From Blautia sp. (GTDB lineage Bacteria > Bacillota > Clostridia > Lachnospirales > Lachnospiraceae), in contig JALEJS010000035.1 of the NCBI GenBank assembly GCA_022769545.1, forward strand, positions 1 to 64,000: 64,000 nt of DNA, in the 5' to 3' direction. Under the pieces are notes generated by a model. It did not search any database and was not told the origin of the DNA. It was given only the letters and a program-made list of their open reading frames with translations. This document shows, one piece after another, positions 35,101-41,531 of this stretch. Positions within the stretch are counted from its first letter, which is position 1, and each line of letters begins with the position of its first letter. Made by a program: the position numbers and the translations under genes.

Positions 35101-36150
35101 CAGGAAGAAATCAGATGCTATTCCGATGTGAGTTTCGTTCTCGGAGATCATGTCTGGGATAACGGCAGAGTGACAAAGGAAGCAACCTGTATTGCAGAGG
35201 GAGAAAAGCGCTTCCGTTGTGTGGAACCTGGCTGTGCGGCAGTGAAGACAGAAATTCTTCCGATCGATCCGGATCATCACAGCCCGGTGACGGATCCGCT
35301 GAAAAAAGCAACCCTGACAGCAGATGGTCTGACCGCAGGAAGCCACTGTGAACTGTGCCAGGAAACACTGGTAAAACAGAATAAGATTTATCGTGTGTCC
35401 TCCATCACGCTATCCAAAACGTCTTATACATACAACGGAAAGGTGCAGAAGCCTTCTGTGAAGGTGGTGGATTCCAAAGGCAAGACCGTATCCTCGTCCT
35501 ATTATACGGTAACATATCCGTCGGGATGCCAGAATGTGGGCTCTTATACGGTGAAGGTTACCCTGAAAGGAAATTATTCCGGAAGCAAGAGTCTGACGTA
35601 CAAGATCACAAAGGCAAATCAGACGATTACGGCTTCTGACAAGACAACGACGCTGGGTGCTGCCAGCTTCTCGCTGGGCGCGAAGACGACATCCGGCGGA
35701 GGAAAGCTGTCCTATACATCCGGCAACAAGGCTGCGGCAACGGTTTCCAGCAGCGGAAAGATTACGGTGAAGGGTGTGGGGGCTGCGACCATTACCATTA
35801 AGGCGGCAGCTACATCCAATTACAATGAGGCGACGAAGAAGATTACCGTGACTGTCCGCCCGAAAGGAACGACCATTTTAGGACTTGCAAACACTGTTTC
35901 CAGACGTCTGACTGTGGCATGGAAGCAGAATACGGCAGTGGATGGCTATCAGGTGCAGTACGGTACGTCCTCCGGCTTCTCGGGAGCAAAGCTTTATACC
36001 GTCTTTGGAAAATCGAAGGTGCTTGCATATTTCAGCAGTCTTACAAAAGGAAAGACTTATTACGTTCGCGTGAGAACCTTTAAGAAGGTTTCCGGAAAAT
36101 ACTACTATTCTTCCTGGAGTGCGGCGAAGAAGCTGAAAATCACGAAATAA
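29146..36150 (+). CDS. Giant repetitive secreted surface protein with Ig-like and Fn3 C-terminus
   Basis: The 2334-residue protein has a signal peptide (MRRKQRMRQMTAWMLSVAMVIGNGSVSVLA) and a very acidic Glu-rich region to about residue 160. Then come about four diverged units of roughly 470 residues. Three open with RGGD(H/Y)(T/V)W(I/L)F (near 162, 629 and 1584), and all four contain a block like HPWGxx/YPDGxx followed by TDV(E/R), and a block starting Y(R/V)L..YYPDD..LLPG. Near 2001 is a Cys-containing HVWDNGRVTKEATC module, then a YNGK beta-sandwich at about 2085, an Ig-like BIG2-type segment and an Fn3-like end (residues 2245-2334). No LPXTG or other anchor is visible, so attachment is unclear. 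RBS AGGAGGAGACCT is strong. Probably an adhesin or matrix protein; function is inference. Confidence 0.85.
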   Translation: MRRKQRMRQMTAWMLSVAMVIGNGSVSVLAEEAQTEAMTEQYAVEASAEDYDTLEMPVETVPSEDMQIAEETVPEEAYPEEEIPEEEDISSEEPLFAEEDTWTGAEEIAPAQEQDENAETDSQEAAFTDDGWIDKDAAAEAAAVLAADEESGFNISFGDLRGGDHTWIFPDENLEIPLDLSSLSDIENVSVDIQAGRWNHEEGMLGDMIPEEEEGTYFSYDPDSGVITLYGAALAERFCEDNGGNWFHLEVLVTVGEDVAAQTVTYVEERPIVRDYWRPSFKAQLPDWNIGIDRYQECYVEDAEHPWGGSVGYEITDVELEVVAEDSDGEDAIVCEPYEDGNGWNIHMNRYGHGIVTMTYQLIDGQDETDTYSFDVWVSGSSYDMYLSSSTYASQLLPGASLELTAHPWMDCYEEERGHYQGDISNLWVEWNVTDEAYEDVLSYSADPEDLFTIHVAANPDGARRSVQFEARAFIPDGDDEDSEPDEVACADFWVHVQDGYYRLMPGDDEVKQDLAVGETTVWEPELQYFELGSEDTYRVITENVRYRWEWDSNAVEITDADGKVLTNNTEDGSGAVGTAPFTVKKLRNWGTDITLVAELVDEEGNGEEADRRSWNLQDVDYGTWFEEQRGGDHTWIFSEEDLTLNLNQENLSNKSGDPAVAEWTVGTQDENGNFTQILTNPMTEGADAYYEISGDTYSITLHGGALRTVYDPETENRWISVRAVVTAGEDEVSRADTNVEMVDSWYDYQWPANGPGEDQLFPGDRLDIPNGMEAFAVDKEHPWGENIQVEVTDVRILKQGEEWQEDELIDDGQERLRLEGDVQNGWSLEAGDRGGSALIEMTYRSAATQEEESHTFYLHICDQRYRLEYYYPDDSDCMLPGSGMEIHTRLFREWHDWEGNREEEEIEGYTLEVSDENGPCYDTNLLEVTTEKNEDGTVKLCISSGENTWDTNIHTRVMVDDQEVISYEIHVNVTDEYYNILPVSWEDTEVGNPNLGEELDLKGLGLHLIRINSENPDGKDVTDDPAYRIRLPRPEEGGYDSNAWTTGEETQDDLIPVLLRKGDWNTCVTLVAERACGEGDEEGNQNWEELTKRDYWFQEPQYDVEIRSFYQDQETDRLYTDASLTVEFRDNGQGSHPLPEGCEIRWSVQEETEEGRVDCTYVTAQVSDEDPGVLELTASGEVGEDKQIVVQAAVWYGDQEVGQASRKCWIWVSDPVCDYHYPCQEAGENQLLYGREYTIGNELGYSLQNADYPDGTEDAVSVIDVRLGEQKRLNENGEWEDAPEEEPVCEIEERDGEWVIRAVGAGYAEVILTHESAKNREETEEYSFHMNSSDVVYVLNTYYPDDFDFLLVNGEIQIQTSLTRCYDDENGNYTEEDIADYELQVLTDEEGNPLYDTGLVDVEFVPGEESGKVVRVTSKGETGSTDIYIGAYLDGEYPMTIRRLHVNVEEGYTLIVPGQLTDENGETVNPYLNSLLDLSAFDIRVLERNLTENGPEERDRTSEVRFRLEYGPDDWEAVEETEEGTIPVLRRLNRWDTGFTVIAEADCAEEEGREDWQEIARRDYWFPAALYYDAEEMDLFSELRGGDYVWLFTDETEVSVRLNSEQVMLPEGAAAEWRLGDYNEEGEFEAFAEEASGCFRVDEDQMGIVIDGTKILDALDGRYGCQLQVSFRLGEADLGGGEIWCEIREPECYLYFPKEKDMLLGDPGIRFSSDEPNLWVRNASYPDGEDIYAPITSMVSTDEMVIRCEQTEDGTWTAEAVGEGYAEITVTVEHESIGKKPFTYPKTVRDEIYALLVYMKQGRGAMLPGQSLDMLPYVIRKNYSAEGDLQAENVTAQYPASFFGYDEELITVDEDGTITAGDHTGDTCITVSISVPDKNGDFYPVERDVNIWVGSGFRTTLVDSNYPAERGGTIYASDLGAKAVFYSEECPEGMELPGHVFRFCESPEYMTISEDGSSITISEDIPDGVHVLPVSLQTIEIVDGQEEIRCYSDVSFVLGDHVWDNGRVTKEATCIAEGEKRFRCVEPGCAAVKTEILPIDPDHHSPVTDPLKKATLTADGLTAGSHCELCQETLVKQNKIYRVSSITLSKTSYTYNGKVQKPSVKVVDSKGKTVSSSYYTVTYPSGCQNVGSYTVKVTLKGNYSGSKSLTYKITKANQTITASDKTTTLGAASFSLGAKTTSGGGKLSYTSGNKAAATVSSSGKITVKGVGAATITIKAAATSNYNEATKKITVTVRPKGTTILGLANTVSRRLTVAWKQNTAVDGYQVQYGTSSGFSGAKLYTVFGKSKVLAYFSSLTKGKTYYVRVRTFKKVSGKYYYSSWSAAKKLKITK

Positions 36151-36156
36151 AAAAAT

Positions 36157-36197
36157 GGAAAAAGGGTCTTTCCCGATGAGGGAGAGATCCTTTTTCC
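36157..36197. terminator. Bidirectional terminator after the giant surface protein gene
   Basis: GGAAAAAGGgTCTtTCCC and GGGAgAGAtCCTTTTTCC form a long stem with two mismatched positions and A/T-rich flanks. It serves the surface protein on the + strand and the Rrf2 gene converging on the minus strand. Confidence 0.8.
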
Positions 36198-36223
36198 GTT
36201 TAGGAAAGAATTTCGTTATGTTC

Positions 36224-36631
36224 TCAGAATGTTCCGTTGATGAGATCTTCCAGTGTGATGTGAAAGAAAAAATCATGTGCCAGCTGATCAAATTTCTTCC
36301 ACAGCGGCAGAGTGACGCAGTGCTCTTTCCGGCTGCAGGGTTCGGCGTCGGGCATGAGACAGGCCACAGATACAAGAGGCCCTTCCGTCAGCTCGATAAT
36401 CTCACCGATGATGTATTCCTTTGGCGATTTTGTAAGCTGATAACCGCCTCCTTTTCCGCGAAGTCCCTTCAGCAGTTTGTTTTTTACCAGGATCTTCAGG
36501 ATGATTTCCAGATATTTTTCAGAAATTTCCTGGCGGGCGGCAATATCCTTCAGCGGTACATATTCGTCCTGGGGATGCTGGGCCAGATCAATCAGAACTC
36601 TGAGTGCATAGCGTGCTTTTGTTGAAATCAT
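36224..36631 (-). CDS. Rrf2-family regulator, IscR-like with three cysteines
   Basis: The 135-residue product (MISTKARYALRVLIDLAQ...) has the Rrf2 winged helix with LKDIAARQEISEKYLEIIL as recognition region and GLRGKGGGYQL as wing. Cysteines at 91, 99 and 105 fall almost exactly where IscR holds its [2Fe-2S] cluster (92, 98, 104), so iron-sulfur or redox sensing is likely. I start it at 36631 with GGAGG upstream; the ORF track start at 36667 adds 12 unlikely residues. It is divergent from cysK and its sulfur operon. A perfect palindrome ATCGTGC-AG-GCACGAT at 36677-36692 upstream could be its own operator. Confidence 0.85.
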   Translation of the reverse strand: MISTKARYALRVLIDLAQHPQDEYVPLKDIAARQEISEKYLEIILKILVKNKLLKGLRGKGGGYQLTKSPKEYIIGEIIELTEGPLVSVACLMPDAEPCSRKEHCVTLPLWKKFDQLAHDFFFHITLEDLINGTF

Positions 36632-36690
36632 GAGATTACCTCCTGTTTTGGCGGGTTCCGGGGTCATTCATCCACGATCGTGCAGGCACG

Positions 36691-36727
36691 ATGTGGTGTC
36701 AGACCTTTTGCTCCTGGTATTATTATA
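36691..36727. repeat. Remnant of a third copy of the palindromic repeat (right end only)
   Basis: ATGTGGTGTCAGACCTTTTG followed by CTCCTGGTATTATTATAT matches the right end of the full copy that follows (ATGTGGGCTTAGACCTTTTG, ACCCTGGTATCATTATAT) with few differences. It directly abuts the left end of copy 2, so the two elements were once tandem, or copy 2 inserted at the end of an older one. Confidence 0.7.
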
Positions 36728-36929
36728 TGATGTTGGGGTCAAAAGCCCCCAACTATGATACTTTCGGATTGTTCCGTGCTTTGCACTCCCACAATCCTAC
36801 CCATTATTCGCATATCGTGGGATTAGAATCCCACTTTTATGCTCATATTGGGGCGGGTCCCAAGGTCTTTCACCCACTTATGAGCAAGCTCATGTGGGCT
36901 TAGACCTTTTGACCCTGGTATCATTATAT
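36724..36929. mobile_element. MITE-like palindromic repeat element, copy 2
   Basis: Same orientation and nearly the same sequence as copy 1, with small changes: CCTGCGG to CTTTCGG, the hairpin loop TATC to AGAA, and the right arm GTGGGTGAAAG to GTGGGCTTAG, which weakens the long inner hairpin. The terminal inverted repeats are preserved. It lies between the divergent Rrf2 and cysK genes, ending about 40 bases before the cysK promoter. Confidence 0.75.
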
Positions 36930-36969
36930 TTCATACAGAAAAAAGTTTCAAGAAAAACCAATAAACCCA

Positions 36970-36998
36970 TTGACATACTAGGTTAATAGTGATAGTAT
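36970..36998 (+). promoter_or_regulatory. cysK operon promoter with palindrome in the spacer
   Basis: TTGACA (36970-36975) and TAGTAT (36993-36998), spacer 17 bases. The spacer contains ACTAGGTTAATAGT, and the outer TACTA...TAGTA also form an inverted repeat reaching into the -10. A repressor bound here would block polymerase; one of the two Rrf2 proteins encoded alongside is the likely binder. Confidence 0.75.
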
Positions 36999-37070
36999 GC
37001 ATAACATAAGAAAAAGGAAAGAGGCCATATAAAGGGTCTTGCAAATAAGAAAGAAAAGAGGGAATCAATT

Positions 37071-38003
37071 ATGGCAAATTATTACAAAGGTACATTAGGA
37101 CTGATCGGAAATACCCCGCTGGTGGAAGTGACAAATATTGAGAAGGATCTGGGACTGGAAGCTACCATTCTGGTAAAACTGGAATATTTTAATCCGGCCG
37201 GAAGTGTGAAGGACCGAATTGCGAAAGCAATGATTGAGGACGCAGAGGAGCGAGGCCTTCTCAAAGAAGGATCGGTAATCATTGAACCGACTTCCGGAAA
37301 CACAGGAATTGGTCTGGCGTCCATCGCAGCGGCGAAAGGCTACCGTATCATTCTCACCATGCCGGAGACTATGAGTGTGGAGAGAAGAAATATTCTGAAA
37401 GCATATGGTGCAGAGCTGGTTCTGACCGAGGGTGCGAAAGGAATGAAGGGAGCCATTGCGAAGGCGGATGAGCTGGCAAAGGAAATTCCGGACAGCTTTA
37501 TTCCGGGACAGTTTGTAAATCCGGCAAATCCGGCAATTCATAAAGCTACAACAGGTCCTGAAATCTGGAGAGATACCGACGGAAATGTAGATATCTTTAT
37601 TGCAGGTGTGGGAACCGGCGGTACGGTTACCGGAACCGGAGAATATCTGAAGGAACAGAATCCCAATGTAAAAGTCGTTGCGCTGGAACCGGCAGCCTCT
37701 CCGGTATTGTCAGAAGGAAAAGCAGGTCCGCACAAAATTCAGGGAATCGGTGCCGGATTTGTGCCGGATGTATTAAACACAAAAATTTATGATGAAGTAT
37801 TTAAGGCAGAGAATGAAGATGCCTTCGCGGCAGCGAAACTCCTTGCCAGAAAAGAGGGAATCCTGGTGGGGATTTCGTCCGGAGCTGCTTTGCACGCAGC
37901 CATCGAACTGGCAAAACGCCCGGAAAACAAAGGAAAAACCATTGTGGCGCTGCTGCCGGATACCGGAGACAGATATTACTCCACCCCCATTTTTACGGAT
38001 TAA
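37071..38003 (+). CDS. cysK: Cysteine synthase A (O-acetylserine sulfhydrylase)
   Basis: The 310-residue PLP enzyme joins sulfide with O-acetylserine to make cysteine. K47 in [11 protein letters not shown] is the PLP lysine; [11 protein letters not shown] is the substrate loop; [14 protein letters not shown] binds the cofactor phosphate; SSGAALHAA lies near the C-terminus. Length and order are standard for CysK. It heads a cluster with an Rrf2 regulator 14 bases later and an amino-acid importer, behind a strong promoter. The organisation implies control by cysteine or sulfide status. Confidence 0.95.
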   Translation: MANYYKGTLGLIGNTPLVEVTNIEKDLGLEATILVKLEYFNPAGSVKDRIAKAMIEDAEERGLLKEGSVIIEPTSGNTGIGLASIAAAKGYRIILTMPETMSVERRNILKAYGAELVLTEGAKGMKGAIAKADELAKEIPDSFIPGQFVNPANPAIHKATTGPEIWRDTDGNVDIFIAGVGTGGTVTGTGEYLKEQNPNVKVVALEPAASPVLSEGKAGPHKIQGIGAGFVPDVLNTKIYDEVFKAENEDAFAAAKLLARKEGILVGISSGAALHAAIELAKRPENKGKTIVALLPDTGDRYYSTPIFTD

Positions 38004-38017
38004 AAGGAATGTAAAGA

Positions 38018-38464
38018 ATGAATTTTTCAAAACGAAGCAGATACGGAATCCGGGCATTGATCGATTTGGCGCAGAATACAGAGGCGGGCTGTGTGCAGTT
38101 AAGTGATATTGCAGACAGAAACTGTATTTCCGTGAAATATCTGGAACAGATTTTTTCAGGCCTTCGAAAGGCCGGAATCCTGCGCAGCGTTAAGGGCCCT
38201 CAGGGGGGCTATCTGCTGGCAAAGGAACCCTCGAAGCTGAAAATTGCGGATGTGATTCTCGCGCTGGACGGAAGTTACTTTCTGGAGAAGGAAGAATGTC
38301 AGGATGATGAAAAAGGAAAAGCAGAAGCACTTGCAGTGCAGACAGATATTATTGATCCCATCAATCAGTATATCCATCAGTTCTTAAATACGCTGACCCT
38401 GCAGACTCTGGTGGAGAGCTCCGAAGGATATAAGGCGCTTACAGGAGATATGTATTATATCTGA
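38018..38464 (+). CDS. cymR: Rrf2-family regulator, CymR-like
   Basis: A 148-residue Rrf2 protein (MNFSKRSRYGIRALIDLAQ) with recognition region LSDIADRNCISVKYLEQIF and wing SVKGPQGGYLL. It lacks the three-cysteine cluster of the other Rrf2 protein in this locus; the C-terminal part is charged (EKEECQDDEKGK). In Bacillus and relatives, CymR represses cysteine-uptake and synthesis genes and binds CysK as corepressor partner, so its position directly after cysK is telling. Gene name is by context and family, not proven orthology. Confidence 0.78.
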   Translation: MNFSKRSRYGIRALIDLAQNTEAGCVQLSDIADRNCISVKYLEQIFSGLRKAGILRSVKGPQGGYLLAKEPSKLKIADVILALDGSYFLEKEECQDDEKGKAEALAVQTDIIDPINQYIHQFLNTLTLQTLVESSEGYKALTGDMYYI

Positions 38465-38479
38465 CAGGGAGAAGAAACA

Positions 38480-39139
38480 ATGAACTGGGAATTTATCATA
38501 AAATATTTGCCGCTCTATGAGAAAGCTGCATGGCTCACACTTCGTATCGGGCTTGCCGGTGTAATATGTGCCATCCTTCTCGGACTGTGCTGCGCAGTGA
38601 TCCAGTATTATAAAATCCCGATTCTTAGAAGAATCATTGCGGTATATATTGAACTCAGCAGAAACACACCGCTTCTGGTACAGCTGTTCTTTATCTATTA
38701 CGGGCTTCCAAAAATAGGCATACAGACAGATGCACAGACCTGCGGTGTGGCAGGGCTGGCATTTCTCGGCGGAAGCTATATGGCAGAGGCCTTTCGAAGC
38801 GGCCTGGAAGCAGTGGCGGTGATCCAGGAGGAGAGTGCGCTGAGTCTGGGCATGAACCATTATCAGGTGATGCGGTATGTGATTCTTCCGCAGGCGGTAT
38901 CGATCAGTGTCCCGGCATTTGTGGCAAATGTGATTTTCCTTTTGAAAGAGACAAGTGTGTTCAGTGCGATCAGTCTGATGGATCTGATGTTTACGGCAAA
39001 GGATCTGATCGGCCTGTACTATAAAACGGCAGAAAGTCTGTTTTTGCTGGTCGTATTTTATCTTCTGATCCTGCTGCCGGTATCCATATTGGGCAGTCTG
39101 CTGGAAAGGAGGCTGCGCTATGCCGGATTTGGGGCTTGA
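38480..39139 (+). CDS. Amino-acid ABC transporter permease 1 (probable cysteine/cystine importer)
   Basis: The 219-residue membrane protein is of the HisM/GlnP class: about five helices, ELSRNTPLLVQLFFIYYGLP near the first third and the EAA loop ALSLGMNHYQVMRYVILPQAV. The RBS GACAGGGAGAAG precedes the ATG. It overlaps permease 2 by 20 bases. Being between cysK/Rrf2 and mnmA suggests sulfur amino-acid uptake. Confidence 0.88.
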   Translation: MNWEFIIKYLPLYEKAAWLTLRIGLAGVICAILLGLCCAVIQYYKIPILRRIIAVYIELSRNTPLLVQLFFIYYGLPKIGIQTDAQTCGVAGLAFLGGSYMAEAFRSGLEAVAVIQEESALSLGMNHYQVMRYVILPQAVSISVPAFVANVIFLLKETSVFSAISLMDLMFTAKDLIGLYYKTAESLFLLVVFYLLILLPVSILGSLLERRLRYAGFGA

Positions 39140-39794
39140 GGTTCTGTTAAAAGGGAAAAATATGGCCCGCCTTCTGGGCGGGCTGGGAATTGCGATGAAA
39201 ATCAGTCTGATTTCCGTGGCCGTCAGCATTCCGCTGGGAATTCTGCTGGGAGTGCTGATGACCTGGAAAAATCCGCTGATTCGTGCCATACTGAAAATTT
39301 ATCTGGAATTCATCCGGATCATGCCGCAGATGGTTCTTCTGTTTCTGGTATATTTTGGGACGACGAGGGCGTTTGGCTGGGATCTGTCGGGAGAGACGGC
39401 ATCGGTGATCGTTTTTACTCTCTGGGGAACAGCGGAAATGAGTGATCTGGTACGGGGAGCGCTGATCAGTATTCCTGTACATCAGTATGAAAGCAGTGAG
39501 GCACTGGGACTGAATAAAATGCAGTCTTATATGTACATTATCATTCCGCAGACGGTCCGGAGACTGATTCCGCTATCCATCAACCTGATTACGAGAATGA
39601 TCAAGACGACCAGCCTGATTCTTATGATCGGTGTGGTGGAAGTTCTGAAGGTGGCGCAGCAGATTATTGAGGCAAACCGGATGGCCAGCCCCAATGCTGC
39701 GTTTGGAATTTATCTGATGGTATTTATGATGTATTTTCTGGCCTGCTGGCCCATCAGCCTGCTGGCAAAATATCTGGAAAAGAGATGGAGGTGA
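39120..39794 (+). CDS. Amino-acid ABC transporter permease 2
   Basis: A 224-residue partner permease with EFIRIMPQMVLLFLVYFGT and the coupling loop ALGLNKMQSYMYIIIPQTVRRL. The start overlaps the end of the first permease and has GGAGGCTGCGCT upstream. The two should form a heterodimeric channel, as in histidine/glutamine-type systems. Confidence 0.88.
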   Translation: MPDLGLEVLLKGKNMARLLGGLGIAMKISLISVAVSIPLGILLGVLMTWKNPLIRAILKIYLEFIRIMPQMVLLFLVYFGTTRAFGWDLSGETASVIVFTLWGTAEMSDLVRGALISIPVHQYESSEALGLNKMQSYMYIIIPQTVRRLIPLSINLITRMIKTTSLILMIGVVEVLKVAQQIIEANRMASPNAAFGIYLMVFMMYFLACWPISLLAKYLEKRWR

Positions 39795-39800
39795 GAATTC

Positions 39801-40568
39801 ATGTCAGAGGAATTGCTGAGAATTGAACATCTGAAAAAACAATTTGACGGGAATGTGGTTCTGGATGACCTGAATCTCACAGTACATAAAGGAGAAGTCG
39901 TTGTGATCGTCGGCCCAAGCGGCTGCGGAAAGAGTACGCTGCTTCGATGTATCAACGCCCTGGAGCAGATTCAGGGCGGCAAAATCACACTGGATGGGGA
40001 AGCCATCGACCGGAACGGCAAAAATCTTACCGGGCTTCGGCAGAAAATCGGGATGGTATTTCAGAGCTACGAGCTGTTTCCCCATCTTACGGTACTGGAC
40101 AATATTCTTCTGGCACCGTTAAAGGTACAGAAAAGAGAGAAAAAAGAAGTGACGCAGGAGGCACAGCGCCTTCTGGAAAGAGTTGGTCTGCGGGAAAAGG
40201 CAGACCGCTTTCCGAGACAGCTTTCCGGCGGGCAGAAACAGAGAGTGGCGATTGTGCGGGCTCTGTGCATGCATCCGGAAATCATGCTGTTTGATGAGGT
40301 GACAGCGGCACTTGATCCGGAAATGGTCCGGGAGGTTCTGGACGTGATGCTTGATCTGGCAGCACAGGGAAGAACCATGCTGATCGTCACGCATGAAATG
40401 CAGTTTGCCCGGGCGGTTGCGGACAGGATCCTGTTTCTGGAGAACGGGAAAATTGTGGAGGATTCCGATCCGGAAACTTTTTTTGAGCATCCGAAAACGG
40501 AACGGGCGCAGCAGTTTTTGAATGTATTTACTTTTAAAAATATAAAAAATTCCGCAGAAGCAGGATAA
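39801..40568 (+). CDS. Amino-acid ABC transporter ATP-binding protein
   Basis: A 255-residue ATPase with Walker A GPSGCGKST, Q-loop VFQSYELFPHLT, signature LSGGQKQRVAIVRAL, Walker B IMLFDEVTAALDPE and H-loop TVTHEM-like IVTHEMQFA. All motifs are intact. It is of the GlnQ/TcyC class and starts seven bases after permease 2, with AGATGGAGGTGAGAATTC as the ribosome site. Confidence 0.92.
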   Translation: MSEELLRIEHLKKQFDGNVVLDDLNLTVHKGEVVVIVGPSGCGKSTLLRCINALEQIQGGKITLDGEAIDRNGKNLTGLRQKIGMVFQSYELFPHLTVLDNILLAPLKVQKREKKEVTQEAQRLLERVGLREKADRFPRQLSGGQKQRVAIVRALCMHPEIMLFDEVTAALDPEMVREVLDVMLDLAAQGRTMLIVTHEMQFARAVADRILFLENGKIVEDSDPETFFEHPKTERAQQFLNVFTFKNIKNSAEAG

Positions 40569-40597
40569 ACAGCGGAAAAGAAGAGGAGAACAGAATT

Positions 40598-41434
40598 ATG
40601 AAAAAATTACAGACAATTGCAGTAGCAGCAACCCTGGCACTTTCCACCGTATTTGCATCTGTCACCTATGCAGGGGATGACGTGTTCCGTACATTGGATG
40701 AGATCAAAGAGGATGGAACCATTCACATCGGCGTATTTTCCGATAAAAATCCATTTGGTTATGTGGATGAAAACGGAGAGTATCAGGGCTATGATGTTTA
40801 TTTTGCCAATCGCATCGGAGAAGATCTGGGCGTCGAAGTCGACTTTGTATCTACAGAGGCAGCCAACCGTATTGAATATCTGCAGACCGGCAAGGTGGAT
40901 CTGATCCTGGCAAACTTTACCGTGACAGAAGAGCGTGCGGAAGAAGTAGACTTTGCGCTTCCGTACATGAATGTGGCTCTGGGGGTGGTGTCTCCGGATG
41001 ACAAGGTGATTGAGAGTCTGGATAACTGGAAGGAAGACGATCAGATGATTGTCATTTCCGGAACGACAGCGGAGACATATCTGATTGAAAATTATCCGGA
41101 TATTCCACTGCAGAAATATGACTCCTATGCAACAGCCAAAAATGCACTGGAAAACGGAAACGGAGCAGCATGGGCAAACGATAACACAGAGGTTATCGCA
41201 TTTGCACTTCAGAATGAAGGCTACACCGTGGGAATTCCGTCTCTTGGCAGTCAGGATACCATTGCACCGGCAGTGTCCAAAGGAAACGAAACCCTTCTGA
41301 CATGGCTCAATGAAGAAATCGAAGCATTGGGAGAAGAACAGTTCTTCCATGCAGATTATGATGCAACACTTGTGGATACCTACGGCGAGGAATATAAAGA
41401 AGAACTGGTGGTAGAAGGCGGCGTGACGGAGTAA
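40598..41434 (+). CDS. Amino-acid-binding protein, CjaA/PEB1-like (probable cysteine binding)
   Basis: A 278-residue exported protein with signal MKKLQTIAVAATLALSTVFASVTYA. The mature part has IHIGVFSDKNPFGYVDENGEY, VEAANRIEYLQTGKVDLILANFTVT-like and PYMNVALGVVSPDD blocks that resemble Campylobacter CjaA, a cysteine-binding protein, more than glutamine-binding proteins. This fits the cysK/Rrf2 context. There is no cysteine in or near the signal, so it cannot be a lipoprotein in the usual way. Ligand assignment is by resemblance and context. Confidence 0.83.
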   Translation: MKKLQTIAVAATLALSTVFASVTYAGDDVFRTLDEIKEDGTIHIGVFSDKNPFGYVDENGEYQGYDVYFANRIGEDLGVEVDFVSTEAANRIEYLQTGKVDLILANFTVTEERAEEVDFALPYMNVALGVVSPDDKVIESLDNWKEDDQMIVISGTTAETYLIENYPDIPLQKYDSYATAKNALENGNGAAWANDNTEVIAFALQNEGYTVGIPSLGSQDTIAPAVSKGNETLLTWLNEEIEALGEEQFFHADYDATLVDTYGEEYKEELVVEGGVTE

Positions 41435-41474
41435 TCCGGGGGAACGCGTCAGATGAATAAAAAAGAAAGAATTG

Positions 41475-41508
41475 AAAATGCGGGATCATGCAGACCCCGC
41501 ATTTTCTT
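41475..41508 (+). terminator. Terminator after the amino-acid importer operon
   Basis: AAAATGCGGG and CCCGCATTTT form a perfect stem around an 11-base loop, followed by CTTCATTTC. It ends the cysK-importer transcript; mnmA begins 24 bases later, so mnmA may rely on read-through or a promoter overlapping the hairpin. Confidence 0.8.
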
Positions 41509-41531
41509 CATTTCAGAGTGAGGGAATATTT

